64,000 nucleotides of DNA. Origin: Actinomycetota bacterium. GTDB lineage: Bacteria > Actinomycetota > Acidimicrobiia > Acidimicrobiales > MedAcidi-G1. The stretch covers positions 48,571-112,570 of the forward strand of contig JABHCN010000020.1 in NCBI GenBank assembly GCA_018673475.1. Direction: 5' to 3'. How positions within the stretch are numbered: the first letter of the stretch is position 1; every line of letters starts with the position of its first letter. Under the pieces are notes generated by a model. It was not told the origin of the DNA. It saw only the letters and a list, made by a program, of their open reading frames with translations, and ran no database searches. A program made the position numbers and the translations under genes. Positions 36,496 to 47,922 of the stretch are shown in pieces.

Positions 36496-37590
36496 GTGAA
36501 GTTCCGTTGTGAACGTGATGTCCTTGATCGTGCGTTCTCGACTGCTGGTCGTGCAATCAGCAATCGCGGAAGTGCACCACCGGTCATGTCCGGCCTCCAC
36601 CTGCATCTGGTTGGCGACAACCTGGCCGTGGTTGGAAGTGATCTTGATCTGACTATCAGGGTCGATTCAAAAGTTGGTGGTCAAGAGGACGGGGTAGCCG
36701 TTCTTCCTGCCAAACTTGCAGCCGACATCGTGAGATCGCTCGACAGTGGTCAGATAACCGTGACCGTCGACGACGACGGTGCCCATGTGGTCGCCGGCAG
36801 GTCCGACTTCAACCTGAGAACCATGTCGGCCGACGAGTTTCCCAGGTTCGAGGAGCCCAACGGAGATGCCGTGACCCTTGATGCCGCAAGCGTCTCTGCG
36901 GCACTGGAACAGGTTGTCAAGGCAGCCAGCGGCGATGACTCCCGTCCAATCCTCACCGGTGTCATGCTGGCCGCCGAGGGCGACGGCCTTCGCTTCGTTG
37001 CAACCGATTCATACCGTCTGGCAGTGCGTGACCTACCCGGAACCTCGGTACTGGGACGCGATCAGACCGTGCTGGTCCCATCCAGGGCACTTGAGGTGAC
37101 CGGGCGCCTGTTGGGTGATGCCGAGGAGCTCATCATCAGGCTCGCCGACCGCGAGGCCTCGTTCGTGGTCGACGACGTGACCATCGTGACCCGCCTGATA
37201 GAGGGGGAGTTCCCCAACTACCGGGGGCTCATTCCGTCAGACCATCCGAACACGCTGGTCGTAGACAGGGTTGCGTTGATTGACGCGGTACGCCGTGTCG
37301 GCCTTCTGGCAAGAGATGCAACACCTGTGCGCCTTGCAATGAGCTCAGACGGCCTTGAGTTGATAGCCATCACCCAAGATGTTGGTCAGGCTCACGAGAC
37401 ACTGGATTCAACCTATGACGGCAAGGAACTGACGGTTGCGTTCAATCCCGGATACCTGCTCGACGGCCTCGAGGTAAGCCCCGGAGACGAGGTCAGGCTG
37501 GAGACGATTGATGCTCTTAAGCCGGCGGTGATCCGCAGCGTTGCCGACGAGGGGTTTCTATACCTCCTGATGCCGGTCCGCGTTTCCTGA
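36496..37590 (+). CDS. dnaN: DnaN: DNA polymerase III sliding clamp (beta)
   Basis: 364 residues with the three repeated clamp domains; MKFRCERDVLDRAFSTAGRA start and the MPVR end (LLMPVRVS) are family features; VMLAAEGDGLRFVATDSYRLAVRDL is the domain II signature. The start is GTG 36496. Followed by recF after 24 bases. Confidence 0.95.
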   Translation: MKFRCERDVLDRAFSTAGRAISNRGSAPPVMSGLHLHLVGDNLAVVGSDLDLTIRVDSKVGGQEDGVAVLPAKLAADIVRSLDSGQITVTVDDDGAHVVAGRSDFNLRTMSADEFPRFEEPNGDAVTLDAASVSAALEQVVKAASGDDSRPILTGVMLAAEGDGLRFVATDSYRLAVRDLPGTSVLGRDQTVLVPSRALEVTGRLLGDAEELIIRLADREASFVVDDVTIVTRLIEGEFPNYRGLIPSDHPNTLVVDRVALIDAVRRVGLLARDATPVRLAMSSDGLELIAITQDVGQAHETLDSTYDGKELTVAFNPGYLLDGLEVSPGDEVRLETIDALKPAVIRSVADEGFLYLLMPVRVS

Positions 37591-37614
37591 GACGGCTCTG
37601 GATGGCTTGAGCCG

Positions 37615-38694
37615 ATGTTGGTTCGGAGGCTCTGGCTAAAGGACTTTCGCAACTACAAGGCGGTCGAGTTGGACCTGTCGGACGGTGTTACGGCGGTCGT
37701 CGGAGCCAACGGACAGGGTAAGACCAACCTGGTCGAGGCAATCGCATGGTTGGCGCGAGGGTCCTCGTTTCGTGGGGCCGCAGTCGAATCCATGGTCCGA
37801 TTCGGCGTTGACCGTGCCGTCATCCGGGCCGAGGTCGAAGACGCTGGACGGACAACCCTTCTTGAGGCAGAGTTGGTTGTAGGTGGCCGCAACCGGCTCC
37901 AGGTGAACCACAACAGGGTTTCGCGTCAGGGAGACTTTGTTGGACACGTGCGCGCAACGATTTTCGGGCCGGATGATCTGGTGCTCGTGAAGGGTGGGCC
38001 GGCTGAGAGGCGGAGGTATCTCGACGACCTCCTGGTTGATGTTGCATCCTCCAATCATGGCCTCAGGTCTGATCTCGACCGGATCCTGCGCCAGAGAAAC
38101 AGTCTTCTGCGTCAGGCAGGTGGCCGAAATACTCCAGAGGTGTCGACATCGCTCGATGTCTGGGACTCAAAACTATGTGAGGTCGGTGGTGACCTGGTTG
38201 CCAGGCGTATTGACCTGTTGGAGGGGCTTGCTCCCGTGGCCGGCGAGTTGGTGGGGTCGTTGAGCAACGGAAGGTCTGAGCTGCAGATGGCCTACGAATG
38301 CGCCTGGGAAGGTGAGGGTCTGGCAGGGTCCCTCGCCAGGGCACGCCCCGACGACCTGCGACGGGGTACCAGCACAGTTGGTCCGCACCGCGACGAGGTT
38401 GGCCTGTCGATCGACGGTCTTTCTGCCCGGGGCCACGCCTCTCAGGGTGAGCAGCGTTCGTTGGCAGTTGCACTCAGGTTGGCAGGGCACAGGGTCGTCA
38501 CCTCCCACACCGGAAGCGACCCCGTGATCCTGTTGGATGATGTCTTTTCGGAACTTGACCCGGACAGGGCCGCGGCCCTCATTGAACTGTTGCCTCAGAC
38601 CCAGACCGTTGTGACCACGGCTGGCGACCTTCCCGCGGGTGTGACCGCTGATCGTAGAATCAGGGCCGAGAGTGGGGTTGTGATGCCGACATGA
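37615..38694 (+). CDS. recF: RecF: recombination/repair SMC-like ATPase
   Basis: 359 residues. VRRLWLKDFRNYKAVELDL start, Walker A GANGQGKTNLVEAI, ABC signature SQGEQRSLAVALRLAG and Walker B PVILLDDVFSELD. Loads RecA at gaps with RecO/RecR. ATG 37615. The stop overlaps the start of the DUF721 gene by four bases. Confidence 0.95.
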   Translation: MLVRRLWLKDFRNYKAVELDLSDGVTAVVGANGQGKTNLVEAIAWLARGSSFRGAAVESMVRFGVDRAVIRAEVEDAGRTTLLEAELVVGGRNRLQVNHNRVSRQGDFVGHVRATIFGPDDLVLVKGGPAERRRYLDDLLVDVASSNHGLRSDLDRILRQRNSLLRQAGGRNTPEVSTSLDVWDSKLCEVGGDLVARRIDLLEGLAPVAGELVGSLSNGRSELQMAYECAWEGEGLAGSLARARPDDLRRGTSTVGPHRDEVGLSIDGLSARGHASQGEQRSLAVALRLAGHRVVTSHTGSDPVILLDDVFSELDPDRAAALIELLPQTQTVVTTAGDLPAGVTADRRIRAESGVVMPT

Positions 38695-38993
38695 GCACCG
38701 ATTCGGGGCCGGTTCCGATCCGGAGGGGCCTTGAGCAGTTGATGGCAGGCCTCGGAGCACCCGAGATAGATGCCACCACCACAATCGTGGAGAGTTGGCC
38801 AGAGATCGTCGGTCCTGAGTTGGCCAAGGGTGTGGTAGCCGTCGCCGTCCGTGGCCAGGAGTTGATCGTGAGGGTCGACGACCCGGCCTGGGCAAGCCAG
38901 ATTGCATGGCTCGAGGCGCAGTTGCTCGACCGGATCAACAACCTCGTTGGTCCAGGTCGGGTCACGTCTGTGAGAGCCACGGTGGCACGGTGA
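38691..38993 (+). CDS. dciA: DciA (DUF721): probable replicative helicase loader
   Basis: 100 residues, one DUF721 domain: ESWPEIVGPELAKGV, LIVRVDDPAWASQIAWLEAQLLDRIN. DUF721 proteins are the widespread DciA loaders of DnaB in bacteria lacking DnaC/DnaI. Short, lacking the N-terminal extension found in some actinobacterial members. Overlaps recF by ATGA, in the standard recF-DUF721-gyrB order. Confidence 0.85.
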   Translation: MSTDSGPVPIRRGLEQLMAGLGAPEIDATTTIVESWPEIVGPELAKGVVAVAVRGQELIVRVDDPAWASQIAWLEAQLLDRINNLVGPGRVTSVRATVAR

Positions 38994-39041
38994 CCTGAAC
39001 TCCGGGGGTCTTCTCACCACGGTCTGTCAATACATCTTCTT

Positions 39042-39057
39042 GGCACCGGTCGGTGCC
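39042..39057. repeat. Perfect 16-base palindrome upstream of gyrB
   Basis: GGCACCGGTCGGTGCC: seven-base arms around GT, in the 184-base gap between dciA and gyrB. Without a T-run it is a doubtful terminator. It could be an operator or a supercoil-sensitive element for gyrB; nothing decides. Confidence 0.4.
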
Positions 39058-39114
39058 CCTGTGGTGGTAGGCTGGTCGGGTCGTGATAAGGCCATCTGAC
39101 CTGCTGTTTTGTGA

Positions 39115-41111
<1,997 letters not shown>

Positions 41112-41112
<1 letters not shown>

Positions 41113-43601
41113 TGGACGACACGACACCAGAAGAGGCCGATAAGACGGCCACCTCTACCGACGGCGACACCATCGTCGGTTCGATTCAGCCCATCGAGAT
41201 CCAGGAGGAGATGGAGAGGTCCTTCCTCGACTATGCCATGTCGGTGATCGTGGCGAGGGCGCTGCCCGATGCCCGCGACGGCCTCAAGCCGGTCCATCGA
41301 CGGATTCTCTGGGGCATGTACGACCTGGGAGCCAGGCCCGACCGACCCACCATGAAGTGCGCCCGTGTCACCGGCGAAGTCATGGGGAAGTACCACCCAC
41401 ACGGCGACCAGGCCATCTACGACGCCCTCGTCCGGATGGGCCAGAGCTTCAGCGTCCGCCACCTCCTGGTCCACCCCAAGGGCAACTTCGGGTACTCACC
41501 CGACGACTCGGCTGCGGCCGCCCGCTACACCGAGTGCCGGCTCAAGCCCATTGCCCTCTCGATCCTCGACGGAATAGACGAGGACACGGTCGACTTCACC
41601 GAGAACTACTCGGGCGAGTTCACCGAGCCGACCGTGATGCCGGCCCGGTTTCCCAACCTCCTCGTAAACGGAAGCCAGGGCATCGCCGTCGGCATGGCCA
41701 CCAACATCCCATCCCACAACCTGGCCGAGGTGATCGACGCCACGGTCTGCCTCATCGACAACCCCGACTCCACCCCCGACGACCTGATGGAGTTTCTCCC
41801 GGCCCCCGACTTTCCCACCGGTGCCCTGATTCTGGGGCGTAGCGGAGCCCGTGAGGCATACCGGACCGGCCGCGGAACCATCCGCATGCGTGCCTGCACC
41901 GAGATCGAAGAGGGCCCCCGTTCAACCCAGATAGTGATCAGCGAGCTGCCCTACCAGGCCAGCCCCAACCAGATCATGTCCAAGATCCGTGACCTGGTCG
42001 ATGCACGCGAGATCGACGGAATAGCCGACATCAACGACGAGTCCGCACAGGGCCTGACACGGATCGTCATAAGGCTGAAGCGTGATGCAGCGGCACTCGT
42101 GACGCTCAACAACCTGTTCAAGCGAACCCCTCTTCAGACCACCTTCTCGGTGAACTCGGTGGCGCTCGTCGACGGCATTCCACGAACCCTGAACCTGCGC
42201 GAGATGCTTCAGGCCTACATAGACCACCAGGTTGAGGTCGTCCGCCGCCGGTCGCTATACCGGCTCGACAAGGCCCGTGCAGAGGCCCACATCACCGAGG
42301 GCCTCATCAAGGCCCTGGAATCGATCGATGAGGTCATTGCCCTGATCCGCGGCTCAGCCGACCGTTCTGCTGCCCGCGAGGGACTCATGGGTGAGACCTT
42401 CGGATTCACAGAGGTTCAGGCCAACCACATCCTCGACATGCAACTTGTCCGCCTGACCAGGCTGGGTCGGTCGAGCCTCGAGGACCGTCTCCGCGATCTG
42501 GCTGTCGTCATTGCCGACCTCGAAGAGGTGCTGGCAGATCAGGGTCGGCTCCGTGGAGTCATCAAGGATGAACTGATCGAGGTTCGTGACAGGTACGCCG
42601 AGCCACGTCGAAGTCGGATCGTCCATGACCCCGGCGAGCTCGACATTGAGGACCTGATCGACGACGAGGAAATGGTGTTCGCCATGAGTTCCTCGGGTTA
42701 CGTCAAGACGATGTCGGTCACCGAGTTTCGCACCCAGGGTCGTGGTGGCAAGGGCGTTACCGGTGCCCGCCTCAAGGAGGAGGACGCCGTCTCGCACCTC
42801 ATCCACACGACGGCGCACGCCTACCTCCTGTTCTTCTCCACGCGGGGCAGGGTCTACCGCCTCAAGGCCCATGAGGTCCCCATGGCCGGACGGACCGCCC
42901 GCGGTACCTCAATCGTGAACCTCCTGCCCCTCCAGCCCGATGAGCGCGTCCAGGCGGTTATCGACACCCGCGACTACGAGACCCACCGCTATCTGTTCTT
43001 CGCCACCAGGTCGGGGCGTGTCAAGAAGACCCTGTTCACCGCATACGACTCATCGCTCAAAGCCGGGCTCATAGCCGTGAAGCTCAACGACGGTGACGAG
43101 TTGGTGGCAGTTGTACCCACCAGTGGCGACGACGACCTGTTGTTGGTGTCGCGGTCCGGCCAGACGTTGCGCATCGGTGAGGGCGATGTCCGGGCAATGG
43201 GCCGAAGCGCGGCCGGTGTCAGGGGAATGGGGTTCCGCGGCGACGACGAACTGGTGTCGTGTGCTGTTGTCAGGCCCGGTGCGTCGGTGTTCCACCTTAC
43301 GACCGAGGGCTACGGCAAGCGAACAGACATTGAGGAGTTCACCCGCAAGGGTCGTGGTGGGCTGGGTGTGAGGGGGATCAGGACCACCGACGACCGTGGT
43401 CATGTGGCCGGCGCGCTCGTGGTCGACGAGGCTGACGACGTGTTTGCCATCACGACCGGCGGCATGATCATAAGAATGCCGGTTGCCGACATTTCCATCC
43501 AGGGGCGTGATGCAACCGGTGTCGCGGTCATGTCCCCCGGTGAGGGCAACGAGGTGGCCGCCGTGTCACCGGTTCCCTCCCAGGACGAAGACCCCGACTG
43601 A
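41112..43601 (+). CDS. gyrA: GyrA: DNA gyrase subunit A
   Basis: 829 residues. Catalytic Tyr139 in AAARYTECRL. The quinolone region reads YHPHGDQAIYDALVRMGQ, so residue 100 (the E. coli Ser83 position) is Gln while Asp104 (E. coli Asp87) is kept. The C-terminal beta-pinwheel holds the GyrA box (TQGRGGKGVTG, residues about 537-547) plus repeats such as KGRGGLGVRGI. Translation is coupled to gyrB. Confidence 0.97.
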
Positions 43602-43611
43602 CCACTCCGAT

Positions 43612-43629
43612 CCTGCTGTCCTCAGCAGG
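43612..43629 (+). terminator. Hairpin after gyrA
   Basis: CCTGCTG (43612-43618) and CAGCAGG (43623-43629) form a seven-base stem with loop TCCT, ten bases after the gyrA stop. No T-run follows, as is common in actinobacterial terminators, so it may equally be incidental. Confidence 0.4.
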
Positions 43630-43723
43630 TATCCGGTAACAGCTTCCCCTGACAGCACCCGGATCGTGTGCGTCGCGCCAGCGGGCTCGGCATGTGCGTT
43701 TGCCACCCAACCGGAGGACAGCC

Positions 43724-44083
43724 GTGCGATGTCGAGGCCGAACATGCGATCTCGGGCAGATCTTGCCCCTCGTTCTGGTGATGGTCGCGCTTGGCGCCGC
43801 CATGGCCCTGTTGGTCGCCCAGTTGGGCGTGGTCGCCGTTGACCGTGCGCGGGCGAGGTCTGCGGCGGATGCGGCGGCACTGGCTGCGGCCACCGAGCGT
43901 GGCGACGGACGTACGGTGGCCAGGGAGTTCGCCTCGGCCAATGGAGCCCAACTCGAGTCCTTTGAACACGTCGGTGGCGAGGTGCTGGTTGTGGTCAGCG
44001 TGGGTCGTGCGCGGGCTACCGCGAGGGCTGTTGCCGTGTTGTGCAACCAGGGCGAACCCTGTGGCCGCTTCACCGAGCCGTAG
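43724..44083 (+). CDS. TadE/TadG-like pseudopilin-type protein
   Basis: 119 residues from GTG 43724, with GGAGG seven bases before it; an earlier GTG at 43694 lacks one. A single hydrophobic helix (GQILPLVLVMVALGAAMALLVAQLG) near the N-terminus is followed by DRARARSAADAAALAAATERGDG, the hallmark of TadE/TadG-like and Flp-pilus-linked proteins. Two Cys near the end (AVLCNQGEPCG) could form a disulfide. No tad ATPase or prepilin peptidase is nearby. Function unknown. Confidence 0.7.
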   Translation: MRCRGRTCDLGQILPLVLVMVALGAAMALLVAQLGVVAVDRARARSAADAAALAAATERGDGRTVAREFASANGAQLESFEHVGGEVLVVVSVGRARATARAVAVLCNQGEPCGRFTEP

Positions 44084-44094
44084 ACTTCTGTGCC

Positions 44095-44880
44095 GTGACC
44101 GACCAGAGGACCGATGACGTGGATCGCGAGGGTGGACCGGCCGACCTGCCCCCGCATACGCAGCCGCAGTCGTCGGCGGACCTGTTGGCCCGTGTCGCAT
44201 CCGCCAGAGAGGTAGATGCTCCTGATCCGGTTGCACAGCCCGCAGGTCACACCGGATCGCCGGGCAGGTCTGTTGGGCAGTTGTTCAGGGGAGGCCCATG
44301 GGCGGGCCGATCCCAGGGCGGCAGGCGCAGTCTCAGATCCGACGGACCGACACCGAAGAAGGCCGGGCTTCCACGTGTCATGGCAGAGCGACCGGCGATC
44401 GGCGTGGGGCGAGGCGGGTACCGGGTGCGTCGGGTGCGTCGTCTTCTCAGACACATCGAACCGTGGTCGGTGCTCAAGGTCACGCTGGTGTTCTACTTCT
44501 GTGTCTGGGGCCTCGTCGTCATCTCCACCCGGATGCTCTGGGGTGCCGCAGAGGACGCCGGCACAATTGCCAAGATCGAGAACTTTGTCGAGGAACTGTT
44601 CACCCTTGAGACCTTCGAGTTCGACTCCGGTCAGATACTGCGTGTCTTCACCCTCGGTGGCCTCGTCCTGGTTATCGGTGGTACGGGTGTAACCGTTGTC
44701 ATGGTGGTCCTCTTCAACCTGATCAGTGATCTGGTCGGCGGAGTCCGCTTCACAATGATCGAGGAGGAGACGGCTGTTCGGCAGCGACGCCTCCGGCGCG
44801 GCGACCACGAGGTCGATGAGGCGACGCCGTCGACCTACGACCCCGGGAGGGGTCAACCTGACAGACCACCCAGCGGGTAG
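44095..44880 (+). CDS. DUF3566 transmembrane protein
   Basis: 261 residues from GTG 44095. The first 130 residues are polar and disordered. The rest has RRVRRLLRHIEPWSVLKVTLVFYFC, then two transmembrane helices (VLKVTLVFYFCVWGLVVIS and VFTLGGLVLVIGGTGVTVVMVV), and ends RFTMIEEE. DUF3566 follows gyrA in most actinobacteria and is next to tRNA-Ile here as well. Role unknown. Confidence 0.85.
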   Translation: MTDQRTDDVDREGGPADLPPHTQPQSSADLLARVASAREVDAPDPVAQPAGHTGSPGRSVGQLFRGGPWAGRSQGGRRSLRSDGPTPKKAGLPRVMAERPAIGVGRGGYRVRRVRRLLRHIEPWSVLKVTLVFYFCVWGLVVISTRMLWGAAEDAGTIAKIENFVEELFTLETFEFDSGQILRVFTLGGLVLVIGGTGVTVVMVVLFNLISDLVGGVRFTMIEEETAVRQRRLRRGDHEVDEATPSTYDPGRGQPDRPPSG

Positions 44881-44918
44881 TCAGCGGTCAGGGCCCGGCG
44901 ATACCGTTTCCGGTCCAC

Positions 44919-44992
<74 letters not shown>

Positions 44993-45074
44993 CGCCAACC
45001 CCGTCGAGGAACACCGTCGTTGTCCTCGGTAGTCGCATCGGGTTGGCCTGTCAATTAGGGGAGGTCGGTCGGAC

Positions 45075-45224
45075 ATGAGGGCCATTGTGAGGGCCGTCAG
45101 GCAGGCGGCCGCTGCAGTCTCTGTGGCCGCTGCGGTGGTCACGGCCCTGCGTCTGCGTGGAAGGGTTGCAGCTCCGATGCAGTTCGGTGGATGGCGGAGG
45201 CTTAGCGGGCCGGGTCTGCGCTGA
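45075..45224 (+). CDS. Small 49-residue basic/hydrophobic protein, translationally coupled
   Basis: ATG 45075 has AGGGGAGG ten bases upstream. The product is MRAIVRAVRQAAAAVSVAAA continued by a second hydrophobic-basic half, with a likely amphipathic or membrane helix at residues 4-26 and a Trp-Arg-rich end. The TGA overlaps the ATG of the next gene (TGATG). It lies where actinobacteria often carry a tiny membrane protein after the gyrA/tRNA-Ile locus, but I do not recognise the family. Confidence 0.55.
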   Translation: MRAIVRAVRQAAAAVSVAAAVVTALRLRGRVAAPMQFGGWRRLSGPGLR

Positions 45225-46219
45225 TGAGGGTGGCGGTTCTGGGTGCGGGCGCCGTGGGTGCCAGGGTTGCACGACAGCTTCTTGCCTCGGACAGTGTCGA
45301 CCAGGTGCTGCTACGTGACGTGTCGTCAGAGAGGCTGGCCCGGTCCGCAGGGTCGATCGGTGACCGTGTCGTGATCGAACACCACCCCTTCCCGGCGACG
45401 CTTGATGCGGACGCAGTGGTGGTGGCCAGCCCCCGGGGGACACAGCTGGCGGCAGTCGAGGAGGCGATCTCAGCTGGACTGCCTGCCGTGCTCGTGTCCG
45501 ACGGTCTGGCCGAGACGGTAGCGATCCTGAGACTCGACCGGGCGGCGCGCGATGCCGGCATTCCGGTTCTCGTAGGTGCCGGTTTTGCACCGGGCCTGAC
45601 CTGTGTGCTCGTAGCCCACGGCATGTCATGGTTCGACGAGGTTGATGAGATCCACGTCTACAAGATGGGTGCTGGTGGACCGGCATGTGCTCTGGTCCAC
45701 CACCGTGCTCTCAGCCGATTCTCATATGACTGGCGCGATGATGCCTGGACCAGACGGCCGGGTGGATCGGGTAGGGAACTGTGTTGGTTCCCCGAACCGG
45801 TCGGTCCGCGTGACTGCTACAGGGCTGCGTTGGCGGACCCGGTGCTACTCCACCATGCGTTTCCAGGGGTCGGTCGTATTACCTCCCGGATGGCGGCGAC
45901 CCGCCGGGACCGGCTTACGGCGCCGATGCCGATGTTGACCCCGACCCATGTCGAGGGTGGTACGGGTGCGGTGAGGGTCGAGTTGAGGGGCCGGCGGGGT
46001 ACCGCCCAAGAGACCCTGGTACTCGGGGCTGCAGAGCGGCCAGCTGTTGGTGCAGCGGTGGTTGCAGCTACCGCCATTGAGTGGGTCCTCGATGGCAGGG
46101 TGTCTGTTGGTGGCATGGCTGGGCTGGCTGAGGCAGTCGAACCGGTCGGGTTTCTGGGCGAGTTGGCCGATCGGGGCCTGGCCACCGAGATATTCGAGGG
46201 TGACGGTGCGGGAAGTTGA
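45224..46219 (+). CDS. NAD(P)-binding saccharopine/DAP-dehydrogenase-like oxidoreductase
   Basis: 331 residues. N-terminal Rossmann fold (RVAVLGAGAVGARVARQLL, ADAVVVASPRGTQLAAVEEAISAG), then a second domain with VLVGAGFAPGLTCVLVAHGM. The arrangement matches saccharopine dehydrogenase / diaminopimelate dehydrogenase-like proteins and Gfo/Idh relatives. The substrate is unknown. Start ATG overlaps the small ORF stop. Confidence 0.75.
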   Translation: MRVAVLGAGAVGARVARQLLASDSVDQVLLRDVSSERLARSAGSIGDRVVIEHHPFPATLDADAVVVASPRGTQLAAVEEAISAGLPAVLVSDGLAETVAILRLDRAARDAGIPVLVGAGFAPGLTCVLVAHGMSWFDEVDEIHVYKMGAGGPACALVHHRALSRFSYDWRDDAWTRRPGGSGRELCWFPEPVGPRDCYRAALADPVLLHHAFPGVGRITSRMAATRRDRLTAPMPMLTPTHVEGGTGAVRVELRGRRGTAQETLVLGAAERPAVGAAVVAATAIEWVLDGRVSVGGMAGLAEAVEPVGFLGELADRGLATEIFEGDGAGS

Positions 46220-46223
46220 GCGA

Positions 46224-47015
46224 TTATCGGCCCGGTGAGCGGCCGATTGCCGCCATGAGTGCAGCATGGAGTGTCGGGTTGGTGGCTATCGCATCTCCAC
46301 CGTCGGCGGTGACGTTGCCTGCCATATCGGTGAAAACCCCACCGGCCTCGGGCAGGATGGTCAGCATCGGGGCGACATCCCACCGGTTGACGATGGGGTC
46401 GACCATTGCATCGGCTCTTCCGGTGGCGACAAGCAGGTAGCCGTACGAATCTCCCCAGGTTCGGATTATGGAGCCAGCTGTCACCAGTGGGTCCAGACGG
46501 GCGGCCGATCCCCAGTAGTCGACCCCGCTTGTGACGATGCAGGCTTCGGCCAGGTGCGCGTGGTTGCCGACCCGGGTGGGTACGCCGTTGATGAAGCAGC
46601 CGAGCCCCCGGCCTGCCCAGACGCACTCGCCGAGGGCCGGGATGTTGATGACACCCACGGCTGGCCCGTGTTCGTCCTCGAGGGCGACAAGGTTGCCGAA
46701 CAGGGGTACTCCCTGGACGAATGAGACGGTGCCGTCGATGGGGTCGAGGATCCAGGTGCGATCGGAGTCGCCGACCTTGTCGACTTCTTCTTCGCCGACT
46801 ATCGAGTCGTCGGGGTGTGCCTCTGAGATTCGTTCTCGCAGTAGCCGTTCGGCACGTCGGTCCGCAACCGTCACCGGGCTTCCGTCGTCCTTGTCTTCAA
46901 CATTCAGGTCGGGGTTGCCGAAGAGTCCGAGGGTCAGGTCACCGGCCTCGCGGGCAATCGACACGGCGAAGTCGACCAGGGAGGCGTCAACGTGTGGAGG
47001 TGAGCCGGTGGTCAT
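46224..47015 (-). CDS. Inositol-monophosphatase-family phosphatase (HisN/SuhB type)
   Basis: 263 residues with all metal motifs: GEEEVD, WILDPIDGTVSFVQG and NRWDVAPM. Members hydrolyse inositol phosphate or histidinol phosphate, and the actinobacterial HisN is of this family; which one applies here is not clear. Converges with the oxidoreductase four bases away. Confidence 0.88.
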   Translation of the reverse strand: MTTGSPPHVDASLVDFAVSIAREAGDLTLGLFGNPDLNVEDKDDGSPVTVADRRAERLLRERISEAHPDDSIVGEEEVDKVGDSDRTWILDPIDGTVSFVQGVPLFGNLVALEDEHGPAVGVINIPALGECVWAGRGLGCFINGVPTRVGNHAHLAEACIVTSGVDYWGSAARLDPLVTAGSIIRTWGDSYGYLLVATGRADAMVDPIVNRWDVAPMLTILPEAGGVFTDMAGNVTADGGDAIATNPTLHAALMAAIGRSPGR

Positions 47016-47198
47016 GGTGCCTTTACTAACAGGTCAGAGTGATGGTGAGGGGTAGTTGTTGCGGTTCTTGGGGTACAAGATGCCGACGGCTGCCTTACCT
47101 GCCCGCCCGGTGGTTCCTGGTTCACCTGGGGCCACGACGAGAGAACCTGCAGAGGTCCTGCACGGCTTCGGCGCTGACCTGATGGGTACGCTGGCCCA

Positions 47199-47459
47199 AT
47201 GGAACAGCCTCTGTTGGAGCAGGTGCAGAACCTCGACGGATTGTCTTCAACCGAGTTGTTGGTAACGGTTGTTGTTGGGCTGATCGTGTTGGGTCTAGTG
47301 GTGAAGTACCTCCTTCGTGGCGCCCTGACGGTGTTTGTCGTCGCATTGGGAATGTGGATGTTCGATGCTCCCGAGGGTGTAAGAGAGATCGTGGGAAAGT
47401 ACAAGGACCTTGTAACTGCGACAATCGAACCGGTGGTTGATCGCTTCGTCGGCGGGTGA
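47199..47459 (+). CDS. Small single-helix membrane protein
   Basis: 86 residues. One strong hydrophobic helix (residues about 20-50: ELLVTVVVGLIVLGLVVKYLL, then LTVFVVALGMWMF) and an amphipathic C-terminal segment. No family recognised. The region before it (47016-47198) has no clear element. Confidence 0.55.
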   Translation: MEQPLLEQVQNLDGLSSTELLVTVVVGLIVLGLVVKYLLRGALTVFVVALGMWMFDAPEGVREIVGKYKDLVTATIEPVVDRFVGG

Positions 47460-47531
47460 ACCCCGGGATCGAGGCGACTAGCTGAGTGGCTTGGCAGCAG
47501 ACGGTGGTGCCAGACCTGCATAGACGCTCAG

Positions 47532-47605
47532 CGCGCTTGGAGGGACTCGAACCCCCAACCTTCTGATCCGTAATCAGATGCTCTATCCAATTGAGCTACA
47601 AGCGC
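47532..47605 (-). tRNA. tRNA-Arg (ACG)
   Basis: 74 bases on the minus strand; acceptor GCGCTTG with CAAGCGC, anticodon loop TTACGGA giving ACG (read as ICG), T-loop TTCGAGT. Discriminator G; CCA not encoded. Confidence 0.95.
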
Positions 47606-47655
47606 AGACGTCAGAGTGTATGAGTGGCCCGCAAATGGCCCACCTGTGATCGTGG

Positions 47656-47746
47656 CGGAGAGGGTGGGATTCGAACCCACGAAGAGCCTTTCGGCCCTTA
47701 CTCCCTTAGCAGGGGAGCGCCTTCAACCTGGCTCGGCCACCTCTCC
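47656..47746 (-). tRNA. tRNA-Ser (GCT)
   Basis: 91 bases with the long variable arm of class II tRNAs. Acceptor GGAGAGG with CCTCTCC, anticodon loop CTGCTAA giving GCT, T-loop TTCGAAT. Discriminator G. Divergent from the second Ser tRNA. Confidence 0.95.
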
Positions 47747-47808
47747 TCAACGCAGGGATGTTACCGGCGCTCAGGGAGCGTGGGAACGCCGCCGGTACGC
47801 TCCCCGGC

Positions 47809-47896
47809 GGAGGGATGGCAGAGCGGACGATTGCGACGGTCTTGAAAACCGTTGAGCCTCACGGCTCCGGGGGTTCGAATCCCCCTCCCTCCGCCA
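47809..47896 (+). tRNA. tRNA-Ser (TGA), CCA encoded
   Basis: 85 bases plus encoded CCA (47894-47896). Acceptor GGAGGGA with TCCCTCC, anticodon loop CTTGAAA giving TGA, long variable arm, T-loop TTCGAAT. Confidence 0.95.
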
Positions 47897-47922
47897 CCGG
47901 GACCAGTTGGCGACGTGACTGC

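Noticed and set aside
43528..44856. 442-residue minus-strand frame
   Set aside because: Antisense to the gyrA end, TadE-like and DUF3566 genes; no motif.
47656..47896. Two facing tRNA-Ser genes as a mobile-element attachment pair
   Set aside because: They read different anticodons (GCT and TGA), and no integrase or duplicated tRNA 3' end lies near.
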